A stretch of 64,000 bases of DNA from Micromonospora sp. WMMD961. Lineage in GTDB: Bacteria > Actinomycetota > Actinomycetes > Mycobacteriales > Micromonosporaceae. Under the pieces are notes generated by a model, which worked only from the letters and a program-made list of their open reading frames with translations, did no database searches and had not been told where the DNA came from. Position numbers and translations under genes: made by a program. Shown here piece by piece: positions 33,948 through 42,485 of the stretch. The DNA lies in assembly GCF_029626145.1 (NCBI RefSeq), contig NZ_JARUBJ010000002.1, positions 774,501 through 838,500 of the forward strand. Direction: 5' to 3'. How positions within the stretch are numbered: position 1 is the stretch's first letter; every line of letters begins with the position of its first letter.

Positions 33948-35054
33948 TCAGACTCCGTGCGGAACGGCGCCCCAACCCTCGACCTCGGACGGCTTGCGGG
34001 TCTCCGGGCCGACGTAGCGGGCGGACGGGCGTACCAGCCGCTGCAGGCGCTTCTGCTCCAGGATGTGCGCGCTCCAACCGCCCATCCGCGCGCAGGTGAA
34101 CATCGAGGTGAACATGTGCGCCGGCACCTCGGCGAAGTCCAGCACCACGGCCGACCAGAACTCGACGTTGGTGGCCAGCACCCGGTCCGGGCGGCGGGCC
34201 TGCAACTCGGCGAGGGCGGCCTTCTCCAGCGCCTCGGCGATCTCGAAGCGCGGCGCGCCCAGCTCCTTGGCCGTGCGCCGGAGCACGCGGGCGCGCGGGT
34301 CCTCGGCCCGGTAGACACGGTGGCCGAAGCCCATCAACCGCTCACCGCGATCGAGGACGCCCTTGACGTAGCCCTCCGCGTCGCCGCTGCGCTCCACCGC
34401 TTCCAACATGCTGAGCACCCGGGACGGGGCCCCGCCGTGCAGCGGACCGGAGAGGGCGCCGATGCCCGACGAGATGCAGGCAGCTGCGTCCGCCCCGGTG
34501 GAGGCGACGATGCGAGCGGTGAAGGTGGAGGCGTTCAGGCCGTGCTCGGCGGCCGAGATGAAGTACGCGTCGACGGCCTTGACGTGCCGCGGGTCGGGTT
34601 CGCCGCGCCAGCGCTTCATGAACCGCTCGACGATGGTCTGCGCCTTGTCGATCTCCTTCTGCGGCACCGCCGGCAGGCCGAGGCCCCGGGCGGACTGGGC
34701 GACGAACGAGAGCGCGGTCACCGAGACCCGGGCGAGGTCCTCACGGGCCTGCTCGTCGGAGATGTCCAACAGTTGGCTGAGCCCCCAGTACGGGGCCAGC
34801 ATGGCGACCGCGGACTGCACGTCGACGCGGATGTCACCGGAGTGCACCGGCACCGGGAACGGCTCCGCCGGCGGCAGTCCCGGCCCGAACCGGCCGTCGA
34901 CCAGCAGCGCCCAGACGTTGCCGAACGACACCTGGCCGATCAGATCCTCGATGTCGACCCCGCGATAGCGCAGCGCACCACCCTCACGGTCAGGTTCGGC
35001 GATCTCGGTCTCGAAGGCGACGACGCCCTCCAGTCCGGGTTTGAAATCGGCCAT
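33948..35054 (-). CDS. Citrate synthase 2
   Basis: 368 aa, short-type citrate synthase. Active-site motifs are FGNVWALLVDGRF, the first His region in AAEHGLNASTFTARI, GPLHGGAPSRV and MGFGHRVYRAEDPRARVLR, and the Asp-containing end VEFWSAVVLDFAEVPAHMF. It condenses oxaloacetate with acetyl-CoA. Its sequence follows the actinobacterial citrate synthase 2/CitA type. ATG at 35054 with CAGGAGAG upstream. It is divergent from pdxH over a 249-bp gap. Confidence 0.93.
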   Translation of the reverse strand: MADFKPGLEGVVAFETEIAEPDREGGALRYRGVDIEDLIGQVSFGNVWALLVDGRFGPGLPPAEPFPVPVHSGDIRVDVQSAVAMLAPYWGLSQLLDISDEQAREDLARVSVTALSFVAQSARGLGLPAVPQKEIDKAQTIVERFMKRWRGEPDPRHVKAVDAYFISAAEHGLNASTFTARIVASTGADAAACISSGIGALSGPLHGGAPSRVLSMLEAVERSGDAEGYVKGVLDRGERLMGFGHRVYRAEDPRARVLRRTAKELGAPRFEIAEALEKAALAELQARRPDRVLATNVEFWSAVVLDFAEVPAHMFTSMFTCARMGGWSAHILEQKRLQRLVRPSARYVGPETRKPSEVEGWGAVPHGV

Positions 35055-35303
35055 GTCGCTCTCCTGGATCTGGTCGGTGCGCCCGAACAGCTCATCCGGC
35101 CCGGTCGGCCGAGCGCCTTAGGCGACCCTCAGGGATGTGTTCGGAACATACTGCCTGCTGAGTAAGGGATACGCGACCCGCTGCGACTGTGCTGCACGCG
35201 ACATCCCCGGGCGCGCATTCTCCGCCCCACTCGGTGAGACTGGGCAGTGCGGGCTGGCCAGCGTGGGAGGGCGCTGGGCGGCGTGCCGAGAAGGAGTGGG
35301 GAC

Positions 35304-35963
35304 GTGACGGGTGACACACCCGCCCCGGCTGCGATGCGTAACGAATACGCCGCAGACGTGGGCCTGACCGAGGCTGACCTGGCCGCCGACTGGCACAGCC
35401 AGTTCGACAGGTGGTTTACCGACGCGGTGGCCTTCGGGCTGCCCGAACCGAACGCGATGGTGGTGGGCACCGCGGACCCGGCCGGCCGGCCGAGCGGCCG
35501 GACGGTGTTGCTGAAGGGGTACGACCCGGAGGGCTTCGTCTTCTTCACCAACCACCTGTCACGCAAGGGTGTCGAGACGTCCGCCAACCCGTACGCCAGC
35601 CTGGTCTTTCCGTGGTTTCCGATGCAGCGTCAGGTGGTGGTCGCCGGGCGGGTCGCGCCGGTCGACCGTGCGACCAGCGAGGCGTACTTCGCCAGCCGGC
35701 CGCGCGGCTCCCAGCTGGGTGCCTGGGCCAGCCCACAGTCCCAGGTGGTGTCGGGGCGGTCGGCGCTGGAGGAGCGCTACCAGGAGGTGACCGAGCGGTT
35801 CGCCGGCGAGGCGGAGATCCCGACCCCTCCGCACTGGGGTGGGTTACGGGTGCGACCCGAGTCGGTGGAGTTCTGGCAGGGCCGGGCCGGTCGGTTGCAC
35901 GACCGGCTCCGCTTCCGCCGCCCCGACGAGGGTGGCTGGATCGTCGAGCGGTTGGCGCCGTGA
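35304..35963 (+). CDS. pdxH: Pyridoxine/pyridoxamine 5'-phosphate oxidase
   Basis: 219 aa with the PdxH fold: MRNEYAADVGLTEADLAADW, then PNAMVVGTADPAGRPSGRTVLLKGY (FMN site), FFTNHLSRKG, FPWFPMQRQVVVAGRV and the C-terminal PPHWGGLRVRPESVEFWQGR, which binds PLP. It makes pyridoxal phosphate with FMN and oxygen. GTG at 35304 follows AAGGAG by seven bases. It is coupled to the MFS gene downstream by a GTGA overlap. Confidence 0.95.
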   Translation: MTGDTPAPAAMRNEYAADVGLTEADLAADWHSQFDRWFTDAVAFGLPEPNAMVVGTADPAGRPSGRTVLLKGYDPEGFVFFTNHLSRKGVETSANPYASLVFPWFPMQRQVVVAGRVAPVDRATSEAYFASRPRGSQLGAWASPQSQVVSGRSALEERYQEVTERFAGEAEIPTPPHWGGLRVRPESVEFWQGRAGRLHDRLRFRRPDEGGWIVERLAP

Positions 35964-37258
35964 CGGGTGTGCAGGAGGCCCGGCAGCGCGGAGCGCGCCG
36001 CTGGGCGATCGACGTACGTCCGCTGCGCGTGCCCGCGTACCGGCGGCTGTGGCTCGGCAACACCGTGGCGATGTTCGGTTTCCAGTTCACCGCCGTCGCG
36101 GTCCCGGTGGAGATGTACGCGCTGACCCGGGACTCGTTCTGGGTGGGTCTGCTGGGCGTGGCGGCCTTCGTACCGCTGCTGGTCTTCGGGCTCTGGGGCG
36201 GGGCGGTGGCCGACGCCCGGGATCGCCGGGCGGTGCTGCTCGCCGGCTCATTGTTGCTTTGGGCATCCACCCTCGGTCTGCTCGTCCAGGCGCTGCTGGA
36301 CGTGGGCAGCCCGGTGCTGCTGTTGGCGTTGATGGCGGTGCAGTCGGTGGCGTTCGCGATCAGCTCGCCGGCCCGCAGCGCCATGCTGCCCCGCCTGGTG
36401 CCGGAGGGCCTGGTGGCGTCCGCCACCACCCTGAACTACACGACGTTCACCGCCGCCTCGGTGGCCGGGCCGCTCGCCGCCGGCCTGATCCTCTCCGCTT
36501 CGCCGGACACCGCTGTGGTCCTGCCGATCGCGTACGGACTGGACGCGGTGCTGTTCACCGCGATGCTCTGGGCCGCGCTGCGACTGCCCAAGCTGCCACC
36601 CGAGCCGGCCGAGGACGGTCAGGTTCGCCGTGCCGGCCTGGCCAGCGTCGTCGACGGGTTCCGTTACCTGGCCAGCACACCCGTACTCCTGCTGTCCTTC
36701 GGTGTGGACCTGATCGCGATGATCCTCGCCATGCCGCGGGCGCTCTTCCCGGAGATCGCCCACGAGCGGTTCGGCGGCGGCGGGGCGGTCGGCCTGCTCT
36801 ACAGCGCCATCGCGATCGGCTCGATGATCGGTGGGCTGACCTCCGGCTGGATCGGCCGACTCCGCCGGCAGGGCGTCGGCCTGGTACTCGCGGTGGTCGG
36901 CTGGGGCCTGGCGATCGCCGCGGCCGGTCTCGCCCACCAACTCTGGCTGATGGTGGCCCTGCTCGCCGTGGCCGGTGCCGCCGACCTGATCAGCGCGGTG
37001 CTGCGCCAGTCGATGCTGCTGGTCTACGCGCCGGACCGGATGCGCGGTCGACTCCAGGGCGTCAACACCGTGGTGGTGGCCGGCGGACCGCGCCTGGGCG
37101 ACCTGCGGGCCGGCACGATGGCCGCCGGTTTCGGCGGCGGGGTGGCCTGGGTGGCCGGTGGGCTCGCCTCTGCGGTGCTCGTGGTGGTGCTCGCGGCCGC
37201 GTTCCCGGCGTTGCTGCGCTATCGGGCGGTGACGGCGTCGAGCGGCGACCGGACGTGA
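35960..37258 (+). CDS. MFS transporter
   Basis: 432 aa, twelve helices, MFS_3-like: RPLRVPAYRRLWLGNTVAMF, then FGLWGGAVADARDRR (loop 2-3 signature), LNYTTFTAASVAGPLAAGLI and DRMRGRLQGVNTVVVAGGPRLGD. GTG at 35960 overlaps the pdxH stop (GTGA), giving strong translational coupling. The ligand is unknown; coupling to pdxH suggests vitamin B6 or a PLP-related metabolite but does not prove it. Confidence 0.88.
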   Translation: MTGVQEARQRGARRWAIDVRPLRVPAYRRLWLGNTVAMFGFQFTAVAVPVEMYALTRDSFWVGLLGVAAFVPLLVFGLWGGAVADARDRRAVLLAGSLLLWASTLGLLVQALLDVGSPVLLLALMAVQSVAFAISSPARSAMLPRLVPEGLVASATTLNYTTFTAASVAGPLAAGLILSASPDTAVVLPIAYGLDAVLFTAMLWAALRLPKLPPEPAEDGQVRRAGLASVVDGFRYLASTPVLLLSFGVDLIAMILAMPRALFPEIAHERFGGGGAVGLLYSAIAIGSMIGGLTSGWIGRLRRQGVGLVLAVVGWGLAIAAAGLAHQLWLMVALLAVAGAADLISAVLRQSMLLVYAPDRMRGRLQGVNTVVVAGGPRLGDLRAGTMAAGFGGGVAWVAGGLASAVLVVVLAAAFPALLRYRAVTASSGDRT

Positions 37259-37276
37259 CCGGTTAGGGTCGCCGAC

Positions 37277-38206
37277 ATGGAAAGCCCCGATCAGCGCCCG
37301 TTCTCCGGCGCCCAGTGGACCATCTCCGCCGCCGGCCACGAGGCCGTCATCGTGGAGGTGGGCGGCGGGCTCCGGACGTACCGGCACGACGGCGTCGACC
37401 TGGTCGACGGGTACCGGACCGACGAGGTCAGCCCGGGCTGCGCCGGGCAGGTGCTGGCGCCCTGGCCGAACCGGATCCGCGACGGCCGCTACACGTACGG
37501 GGAGCGGACGCACCAGCTCCCGCTGACCGAGCCGGAGCGGCACGTGGCCATCCACGGGCTGGTCAACTGGGTTCCGTGGCGTCTGTTGGAGCAGTCCGAG
37601 GACGCCGTTACCGTCGGCTACGACCTTCCGCCGCAGCCCGGCTACCCGTGGCCGTTGCGGCTGCTCAGCCGGTGGAGCGTCGGCGCGGACGGGCTGCGCG
37701 TCGAGCACGAGGTGACCAACACCGGCGAGGAGGCCGCGCCGTTCGGCTTCTCCGTGCACCCGTACCTGCAACTGCCGGGGGTCGCGGTCGACGACCTGGT
37801 CATGCGGCTGCCCACCCGTACCCGACTGCTGGTGGACGGCCGGTTGCTGCCGGTCGGCGCGACCCCGGTGGCCGGGACCGAGTACGACTGGACCAGCCCG
37901 CGCCGGATCGGCGCCGTCGAGCTGGACCTCTGCTTCGGCGAGGTGATCCGCGACGCCGACGGTGGCTCGTCGGTGAGCCTGGCCGCGCCGGACGGTTCGG
38001 CGGGCGTCAGCATCTGGGCGGACGCCGAGTTCGGCTGGTGGCAGGTGTTCACCGGGGACTCCCTCGTCGGTGACCGGCATCGCCGCTCGGTGGCGATCGA
38101 GCCGATGACCTGCCCGCCGGACGCGTTCCGCTCGGGCCGGGACGTGCTCACGCTGAAGCCCGGTACGACCTGGCGGGGTGCCTGGGGCATCCGGCCCGGG
38201 GCCTGA
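37277..38206 (+). CDS. Aldose 1-epimerase family protein
   Basis: 309 aa, galactose-mutarotase-like fold: LAPWPNRIRDGRYTY, HVAIHGLVNWVPW (catalytic His), GFSVHPYLQLPG (second His) and the Glu in SVAIEPMTCPPDA. It interconverts the alpha and beta anomers of hexoses. It lies 18 bp after the MFS gene and overlaps the nitroreductase gene by one base (TGATG), so the four genes from pdxH onwards may be one operon. Confidence 0.92.
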   Translation: MESPDQRPFSGAQWTISAAGHEAVIVEVGGGLRTYRHDGVDLVDGYRTDEVSPGCAGQVLAPWPNRIRDGRYTYGERTHQLPLTEPERHVAIHGLVNWVPWRLLEQSEDAVTVGYDLPPQPGYPWPLRLLSRWSVGADGLRVEHEVTNTGEEAAPFGFSVHPYLQLPGVAVDDLVMRLPTRTRLLVDGRLLPVGATPVAGTEYDWTSPRRIGAVELDLCFGEVIRDADGGSSVSLAAPDGSAGVSIWADAEFGWWQVFTGDSLVGDRHRRSVAIEPMTCPPDAFRSGRDVLTLKPGTTWRGAWGIRPGA

Positions 38207-38808
38207 TGGAGTTCGCCGAGGTCCTCCGGCGTCGGCGCATGGTGCGCAACTACGACCCGGGCCGCCCGGTCCCGCCCGACGTGGTGGACCGGCTGCTCGA
38301 CCACGCGGTTCGTGCACCGTCGGCCGGCTTCGCCCAGGGCTGGGGTTTCCTGGTGCTGCAGGAGTCGGCCGACCGGGAGCGGTTCTGGGCCGCCACCACA
38401 CCGGACGGCGGTGGCCGGGAGCGTTGGCTGGCCGGGATGCGCCGGGCACCGCTGATCGTGGTGCCGCACTCCAACGAGTCGGCGTACCTGCGACGGTACG
38501 CCGAGCCGGACAAGGGGTGGACGGATCAGTCGGTGGACCGCTGGCCGGTGCCGTACTGGCATGTCGACACTGGCTTCGCGGCGCTGCTGATGCTGCTCAC
38601 CGCCGTGGACGAGGGGTTGGGGGCCTGCTTCTTCGGCATTCCGCCGCAGCGGTTGGCCACCTACCGGGACGCGTTCGGCGTGCCGGAGGAGTACCAGCCC
38701 ATCGGTGCCGTCACAATCGGTTACCGAGCGGCTGACCATAGGTCACCGTCGCTGCGTCGAGGGCGTCGTCCGATGGACGAGGTGGTGCGGCGCGGCCGGT
38801 GGAGCTGA
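38206..38808 (+). CDS. Nitroreductase-family FMN oxidoreductase
   Basis: 200 aa. FMN-binding residues are near RRRRMVRNYDPGRPVPP (Arg cluster at residues 8-15). Then come VRAPSAGFAQGWGFLVL and the Ala/Gly-rich TAVDEGLGACFFGIPP. The C-terminal basic end (RRGRRPMDEVVRRGRW) is typical. It reduces nitro, quinone or flavin-type acceptors with NAD(P)H; the substrate is unknown. ATG shares one base with the epimerase stop. Confidence 0.9.
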   Translation: MEFAEVLRRRRMVRNYDPGRPVPPDVVDRLLDHAVRAPSAGFAQGWGFLVLQESADRERFWAATTPDGGGRERWLAGMRRAPLIVVPHSNESAYLRRYAEPDKGWTDQSVDRWPVPYWHVDTGFAALLMLLTAVDEGLGACFFGIPPQRLATYRDAFGVPEEYQPIGAVTIGYRAADHRSPSLRRGRRPMDEVVRRGRWS

Positions 38809-38995
38809 GCGCGCCGTCCCGTTTGTCCGCTTGAGGATCGGACGACCGGTAGTGAAACTGACATCAGGGAGCGAAACGCAGCGTGCGCTGGGCGGCTAGG
38901 CTGGCACGGTCATCGGTGCCGCGCCGCGCGGTGCCCGCCGCGGCCCGGCTCGGCGCCGTCGGTCGGCCCGGCCACGGGGAGGGGAGCGTGCCGTC

Positions 38996-39301
38996 GTGAT
39001 CTTCAGAGCGGTCCGGGACGGGCGTCCCTATCCGGAGCACAATCTGACGCTCAAGCAGTGGGCGGAGATTCCGCCCCGGCCACTGCGCCTGGACCAGATG
39101 ATCACCACCAAGCGCGAGCTGGCGCTCGACAAGCTGCTCGCCGAGGACTCCACCTTCTACGGTGACCTCTTCCCGCACGTCGTGCAGTGGAACGGCGGGC
39201 TCTACCTGGAGGACGGTCTGCACCGTGCGTTGCGCGCCGCCCTGCAGCAGCGCAACCAGATCCACGCCCGGGTGCTGGTGCTCTCCGAACCGATCGAGTG
39301 A
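38996..39301 (+). CDS. Conserved actinobacterial hypothetical (101 aa)
   Basis: GTG at 38996 with GGGGAGGGGAG upstream. The compact sequence (FRAVRDGRPYPEHNLTLKQW, LRLDQMITTKRELALDKLLA, DLFPHVVQWNGGLYLEDGLH, RALRAALQQRN) is strongly conserved in actinomycetes but unassigned. The DGLHRALRAAL stretch recalls the ParB/Srx-like fold that handles nucleotides, which is only a guess. It is a single-gene unit with its own 187-bp upstream region carrying a TAGGCT box. Confidence 0.82.
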   Translation: MIFRAVRDGRPYPEHNLTLKQWAEIPPRPLRLDQMITTKRELALDKLLAEDSTFYGDLFPHVVQWNGGLYLEDGLHRALRAALQQRNQIHARVLVLSEPIE

Positions 39302-39345
39302 CGAGCCCTTCTTCCACGTCCTGAGCGTTCGTTAGGGTGGCGTCC

Positions 39346-40509
39346 ATGACCGCTCCGCTGGATCTGCTCGACCTGGACCCGTCGCTCACCGACGAAGAGC
39401 GACAGATCCGGGACGTCGTCCGCCAACTCGTCGACGACCGGGTACGCCCGCACGTCGCCGACTGGTACGAGCAGGGCCAGGTGCCGGCCCGCGAACTGGC
39501 CCGGGAGTTCGGCAAACTCGGCCTGCTCGGCATGCACCTCACGGGTTACGGATGCGCGGGCGCGTCCGCCGTCGCGTACGGGCTGGCCTGTCAGGAACTG
39601 GAAGCCGGCGACTCCGGCCTCCGCTCCCTGGTCTCGGTGCAGGGCTCGCTCGCCATGTACGCCATCTGGCGCTACGGCAGCGAGGAGCAGAAGCAACGCT
39701 GGCTGCCGTCGATGGCCACCGGTGAGGCGATCGGCTGTTTCGGTCTGACCGAGCCGGACCACGGCTCCGACCCCGCCTCGATGACCACCCGGGCCCGCCG
39801 CGACGGCGACGACTGGGTGCTCACCGGTGCAAAGATGTGGATCACCAACGCGCCGATCGCCGACGTCGCGGTGATCTGGGCGCGCACCGACGAGGGAGTG
39901 CGTGGCTTCGCCGTACCCATGGACACGCCCGGTGTCACGGCCCGGGAGATCCGTCGCAAGATGTCGCTGCGCGCGTCGGTGACCGGTGAGATCGTGCTCG
40001 ACGACGTCCGGCTCCCGCCGGACGCCCGACTGCCCGAGGCGGTCGGGCTCAAGGCGCCGCTGAGCTGTCTCACCGAGGCCCGCTACGGCATCGTCTGGGG
40101 CGCGGTCGGTGCCGCCCGTGACTGTCTGGAGACCACCCTGGCGTACGCCGGCACCCGTACCCAGTTCGGTCGTCCGCTCGCCGGGTTCCAGCTCACCCAG
40201 GCCAAGCTCGCCGACATGGCCGTCGAGCTGGTGAAGGGGCAACTCCTCGCGCTGCACCTGGGTCGGCTCGCCGACGCCCACCGGCTACGACCCGACCAGG
40301 TCAGCGTGGGCAAGTTGAACAACGTGCGGGAAGCCCTTGCCATCGCGCGGCAGTGCCGCACCATCCTCGGCGCCAACGGTGTCTCCGGCGAATACCCGAT
40401 CATGCGGCACGCCAACAACCTGGAGAGCGTGCTGACGTACGAGGGCACGTCCGAGATCCACCAACTGGTCGTGGGGCAGCGGCTCACCGGGCTTCCCGCA
40501 TTCGCCTGA
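39346..40509 (+). CDS. Acyl-CoA dehydrogenase, glutaryl-CoA dehydrogenase-like
   Basis: 387 aa. FAD/acyl-CoA motifs are CFGLTEPDHGSDPASM and GAKMWITNAP. The catalytic base sits in LTYEGTSEIHQLVVG (Glu366), and GANGVSGEYPIMRHANNL is the GCDH-type stretch. GYGCAGASAVAYGLACQELE near residue 70 also matches glutaryl-CoA dehydrogenases. The likely reaction is oxidation and decarboxylation of glutaryl-CoA to crotonyl-CoA in lysine/tryptophan breakdown. ATG at 39346 was chosen over GTG at 39337, since GTTAGGGT just upstream looks like a -10 box. Confidence 0.92.
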   Translation: MTAPLDLLDLDPSLTDEERQIRDVVRQLVDDRVRPHVADWYEQGQVPARELAREFGKLGLLGMHLTGYGCAGASAVAYGLACQELEAGDSGLRSLVSVQGSLAMYAIWRYGSEEQKQRWLPSMATGEAIGCFGLTEPDHGSDPASMTTRARRDGDDWVLTGAKMWITNAPIADVAVIWARTDEGVRGFAVPMDTPGVTAREIRRKMSLRASVTGEIVLDDVRLPPDARLPEAVGLKAPLSCLTEARYGIVWGAVGAARDCLETTLAYAGTRTQFGRPLAGFQLTQAKLADMAVELVKGQLLALHLGRLADAHRLRPDQVSVGKLNNVREALAIARQCRTILGANGVSGEYPIMRHANNLESVLTYEGTSEIHQLVVGQRLTGLPAFA

Positions 40510-40608
40510 CCTGCCCTTTTGCACTTTCCGGGCGCTCGACGCGCGACTGTCGCACGGGGGCCGTACCGTCATTGACAGACGACGTGTCTGACAAGGACGG
40601 TGAGCGTG

Positions 40609-41409
40609 ATGGCCCGCGACGCTGGCACCAACGAGCCCACGAGGGAGTTCCCCGGTTACCGGACCGGTGACGACCTCAAGGAGCGGTCGGCCGCGACACC
40701 CGAGCCGACCATTGACACACCGGGCGACGGCTCCGGAGGCCCCGGCAGCCCGGCGCCTGGCGGCGGCGGTGGGGCGGCCCGTGGCCTGCTCCTGCTGCTC
40801 GGCGCCGCCGCGCTGGCCGTGGTGGTGCTGCTCGGCATCCAGGCGACCGGCTTCCTGCCGGAGTTCCGCAACCCGTTCGCCAAGGAGCAGACCGACCGCA
40901 GTCAGCCACCGCTGCTGAAGTCGATCCAGGACCTCAGCCGCTACGTGGCCGCCGAGGGCAACTTCCAGGTGGTGGTCGACACCCAGAACGACCGGCGCAA
41001 CGTCCCCGACTTCCTGCTCAACGAGCGCACCCTGTTCGTCGGGGCCGGCAGTGTCGAGGCGTACGTCGACTTCACCAGGATCGGTGACGGTGCCATCGTC
41101 CAGTCGGCCGACGGCAAGTCCGTCGAGATCAAGCTGCCGGCGCCGCAGCTCGGCGAGACCAACCTCGACATGGAGAAGAGCTACGTCTTCGCGGAGCAGC
41201 GCGGTCTGCTCAACCGGCTCGGTGACCTGGTCGGCAACGACCCCAACCGGCAGCAACAGGTCTACCAGCTCGCCGAAGAGCGGATCACCGCCGCCGCCCG
41301 CGACAGTGGTCTCTCCGCCCGAGCCGAGGAAAACACCCGCAAGATGCTGGAGGGGCTGCTCCGCTCCCTCGGCTACCAACAGATCACGGTCACCTACATC
41401 GCTGCCTGA
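40609..41409 (+). CDS. DUF4230 membrane-anchored protein
   Basis: 266 aa. A 60-aa cytoplasmic N-tail rich in Gly/Pro is followed by one helix (RGLLLLLGAAALAVVVLLGI) and an extracytoplasmic DUF4230 domain, typified by LLKSIQDLSRYVAAEGNFQV, FVGAGSVEAYVDFTRIGDGA, AQLGETNLDM-like (PQLGETNLDMEKSYVF) and a long helix to the end. The function of DUF4230 is unknown. ATG at 40609 is preferred over the upstream GTG at 40600. A 16-bp terminator hairpin follows. Confidence 0.88.
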   Translation: MARDAGTNEPTREFPGYRTGDDLKERSAATPEPTIDTPGDGSGGPGSPAPGGGGGAARGLLLLLGAAALAVVVLLGIQATGFLPEFRNPFAKEQTDRSQPPLLKSIQDLSRYVAAEGNFQVVVDTQNDRRNVPDFLLNERTLFVGAGSVEAYVDFTRIGDGAIVQSADGKSVEIKLPAPQLGETNLDMEKSYVFAEQRGLLNRLGDLVGNDPNRQQQVYQLAEERITAAARDSGLSARAEENTRKMLEGLLRSLGYQQITVTYIAA

Positions 41410-41430
41410 GCGGCCCCACCCGCACACAGC

Positions 41431-41466
41431 GAGCGCCCGCCTCGACCCTCGTCGAGGCGGGCGCTC
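41431..41466 (+). terminator. Strong terminator after the DUF4230 gene
   Basis: GAGCGCCCGCCTCGAC and GTCGAGGCGGGCGCTC form a perfect 16-bp stem with a 4-nt loop, 21 bp past the stop. Confidence 0.85.
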
Positions 41467-41553
41467 CCGCATGCTGCCCGTGTCGGCGCGCCGCGCTGCG
41501 CCCACGCCGCCGCGCCCGCCCGCCCGTCGCGTCGCCACGCGCCAAGAACCGCG

Positions 41554-41611
41554 CAACGTCGGGGATGTTGGTGTCTCGGGCGGCCGGGAGGCAGCAACAT
41601 CCCCGATGTTG
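41554..41611. repeat. 17-bp inverted repeat
   Basis: CAACGTCGGGGATGTTG (41554-41570) and CAACATCCCCGATGTTG (41595-41611) are inverse copies with one mismatch, around a 24-nt loop. Each arm is itself partly palindromic. It lies between the DUF4230 terminator and the convergent PspC gene. Confidence 0.65.
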
Positions 41612-41648
41612 CTGCCCGGTCCGGCGCCGGAGCGGTGTGCGGGTCGGG

Positions 41649-41858
41649 TCAGTGGCCGGTGGAGGCGAGGTAGCGATCCTCGTTCGGCATGAGAATCCAC
41701 AGGATCAGGTAGACGATCACCTGAGTGCCGGGCAGCAGCAGCGACAGCAGGAACAGCAGCCGAACAATCCCCGCGGACATGCCGAACCGCCGACCGAGGC
41801 CAGCGCAGACACCGGCGAGCATGCGCCCCTCGCGGGGCCGGACCAGTTTGCGACTCAT
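41649..41858 (-). CDS. PspC-domain protein (69 aa)
   Basis: ATG at 41858 (MSRKLVRPREGRMLAGVCAG). The PspC signature is GVCAGLGRRFG, followed by a hydrophobic region (IVRLLFLLSLLLPGTQVIVYL) and ending LILWILMPNED. PspC-type small proteins sense or relieve membrane stress. This is a minimal form, with only the core domain. A longer upstream start would add 15 residues of no recognisable type. Confidence 0.9.
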   Translation of the reverse strand: MSRKLVRPREGRMLAGVCAGLGRRFGMSAGIVRLLFLLSLLLPGTQVIVYLILWILMPNEDRYLASTGH

Positions 41859-42043
41859 CGTCGTACTCCCACTCTGCGGCGGTGCGCCGCGTCTGCAATC
41901 CACGGTAGAAGGGGGTGACCACCCCGCCCTCGGTCCCGAGGAGGAGCGGCAACCCGTGGACCCGTAGGTGCTTTACCCGGGCAGCCCTCTCCTGACGCCT
42001 CCTCCGAGCGTCCCGCCCTGCGCCGCGCACGGCGCTGCCCATC

Positions 42044-42124
42044 GCAAGATCGCCCTCGATCCAGGATGTAGTGGCATCGAGGGCTTCAGCAGGCCACTAC
42101 ATCCTGGATTTTGCGCGATCTTGC
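42044..42124. repeat. Nested 81-bp palindrome
   Basis: Outer arms are GCAAGATCGC (42044-42053) and GCGATCTTGC (42115-42124). Inner arms are ATCCAGGATGTAGTGGC (42059-42075) and GCCACTACATCCTGGAT (42093-42109), both perfect. A competing pair is CCCTCGAT (42053-42060) with ATCGAGGG (42076-42083). The structure lies in the 627-bp gene-free stretch 41859-42485 before the serine lyase gene. Confidence 0.85.
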
Positions 42125-42207
42125 AGTTGTGGGGGCGGACGTCCGGGCGGCGCCCGACGCGTGGGCGGGCGGGGCTCGGCGCGGCGGGAGTGCGGCCGGC
42201 CGAGTGG

Positions 42208-42261
42208 GTGGGGCAGGGGTGGGGTGGAGTGGCGTGGGGCAGGGATGGGGTGGAGTGTGGC
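42208..42261 (+). repeat. Imperfect G-rich tandem repeat, G-quadruplex candidate
   Basis: Two units start GTGGGGCAGGG and continue TGGGGTGGAGTG (42208-42233 and 42234-42261). At least eight runs of three or more Gs occur within 60 bp, on the coding strand about 230 bp upstream of the serine lyase gene. Confidence 0.7.
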
Positions 42262-42485
42262 GGGGCCGGGTGGGAGGGCCGGCTGTCGGCCGGTGACGTG
42301 GTGGTGGTCGGGTGTTCACGTCCCGGACCGGGTGGGCCGTGAGCTGGGCGGGTAGGCTGACAGATCGGCCATCCACACCCCGGAGGGCCGCAACCCACAC
42401 CCGGTCGGTCACGAGCGGGGCCGCCTACCGGTGGCCACGACCCGGCCGGTTCCGTACGCCGGGACGACGGCGAGGAAGCGCAGCC

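Noticed and set aside
36248..38449. 733-codon minus-strand frame over the MFS and epimerase genes
   Set aside because: Antisense to genes with clear motifs and operon overlaps; no domain seen.
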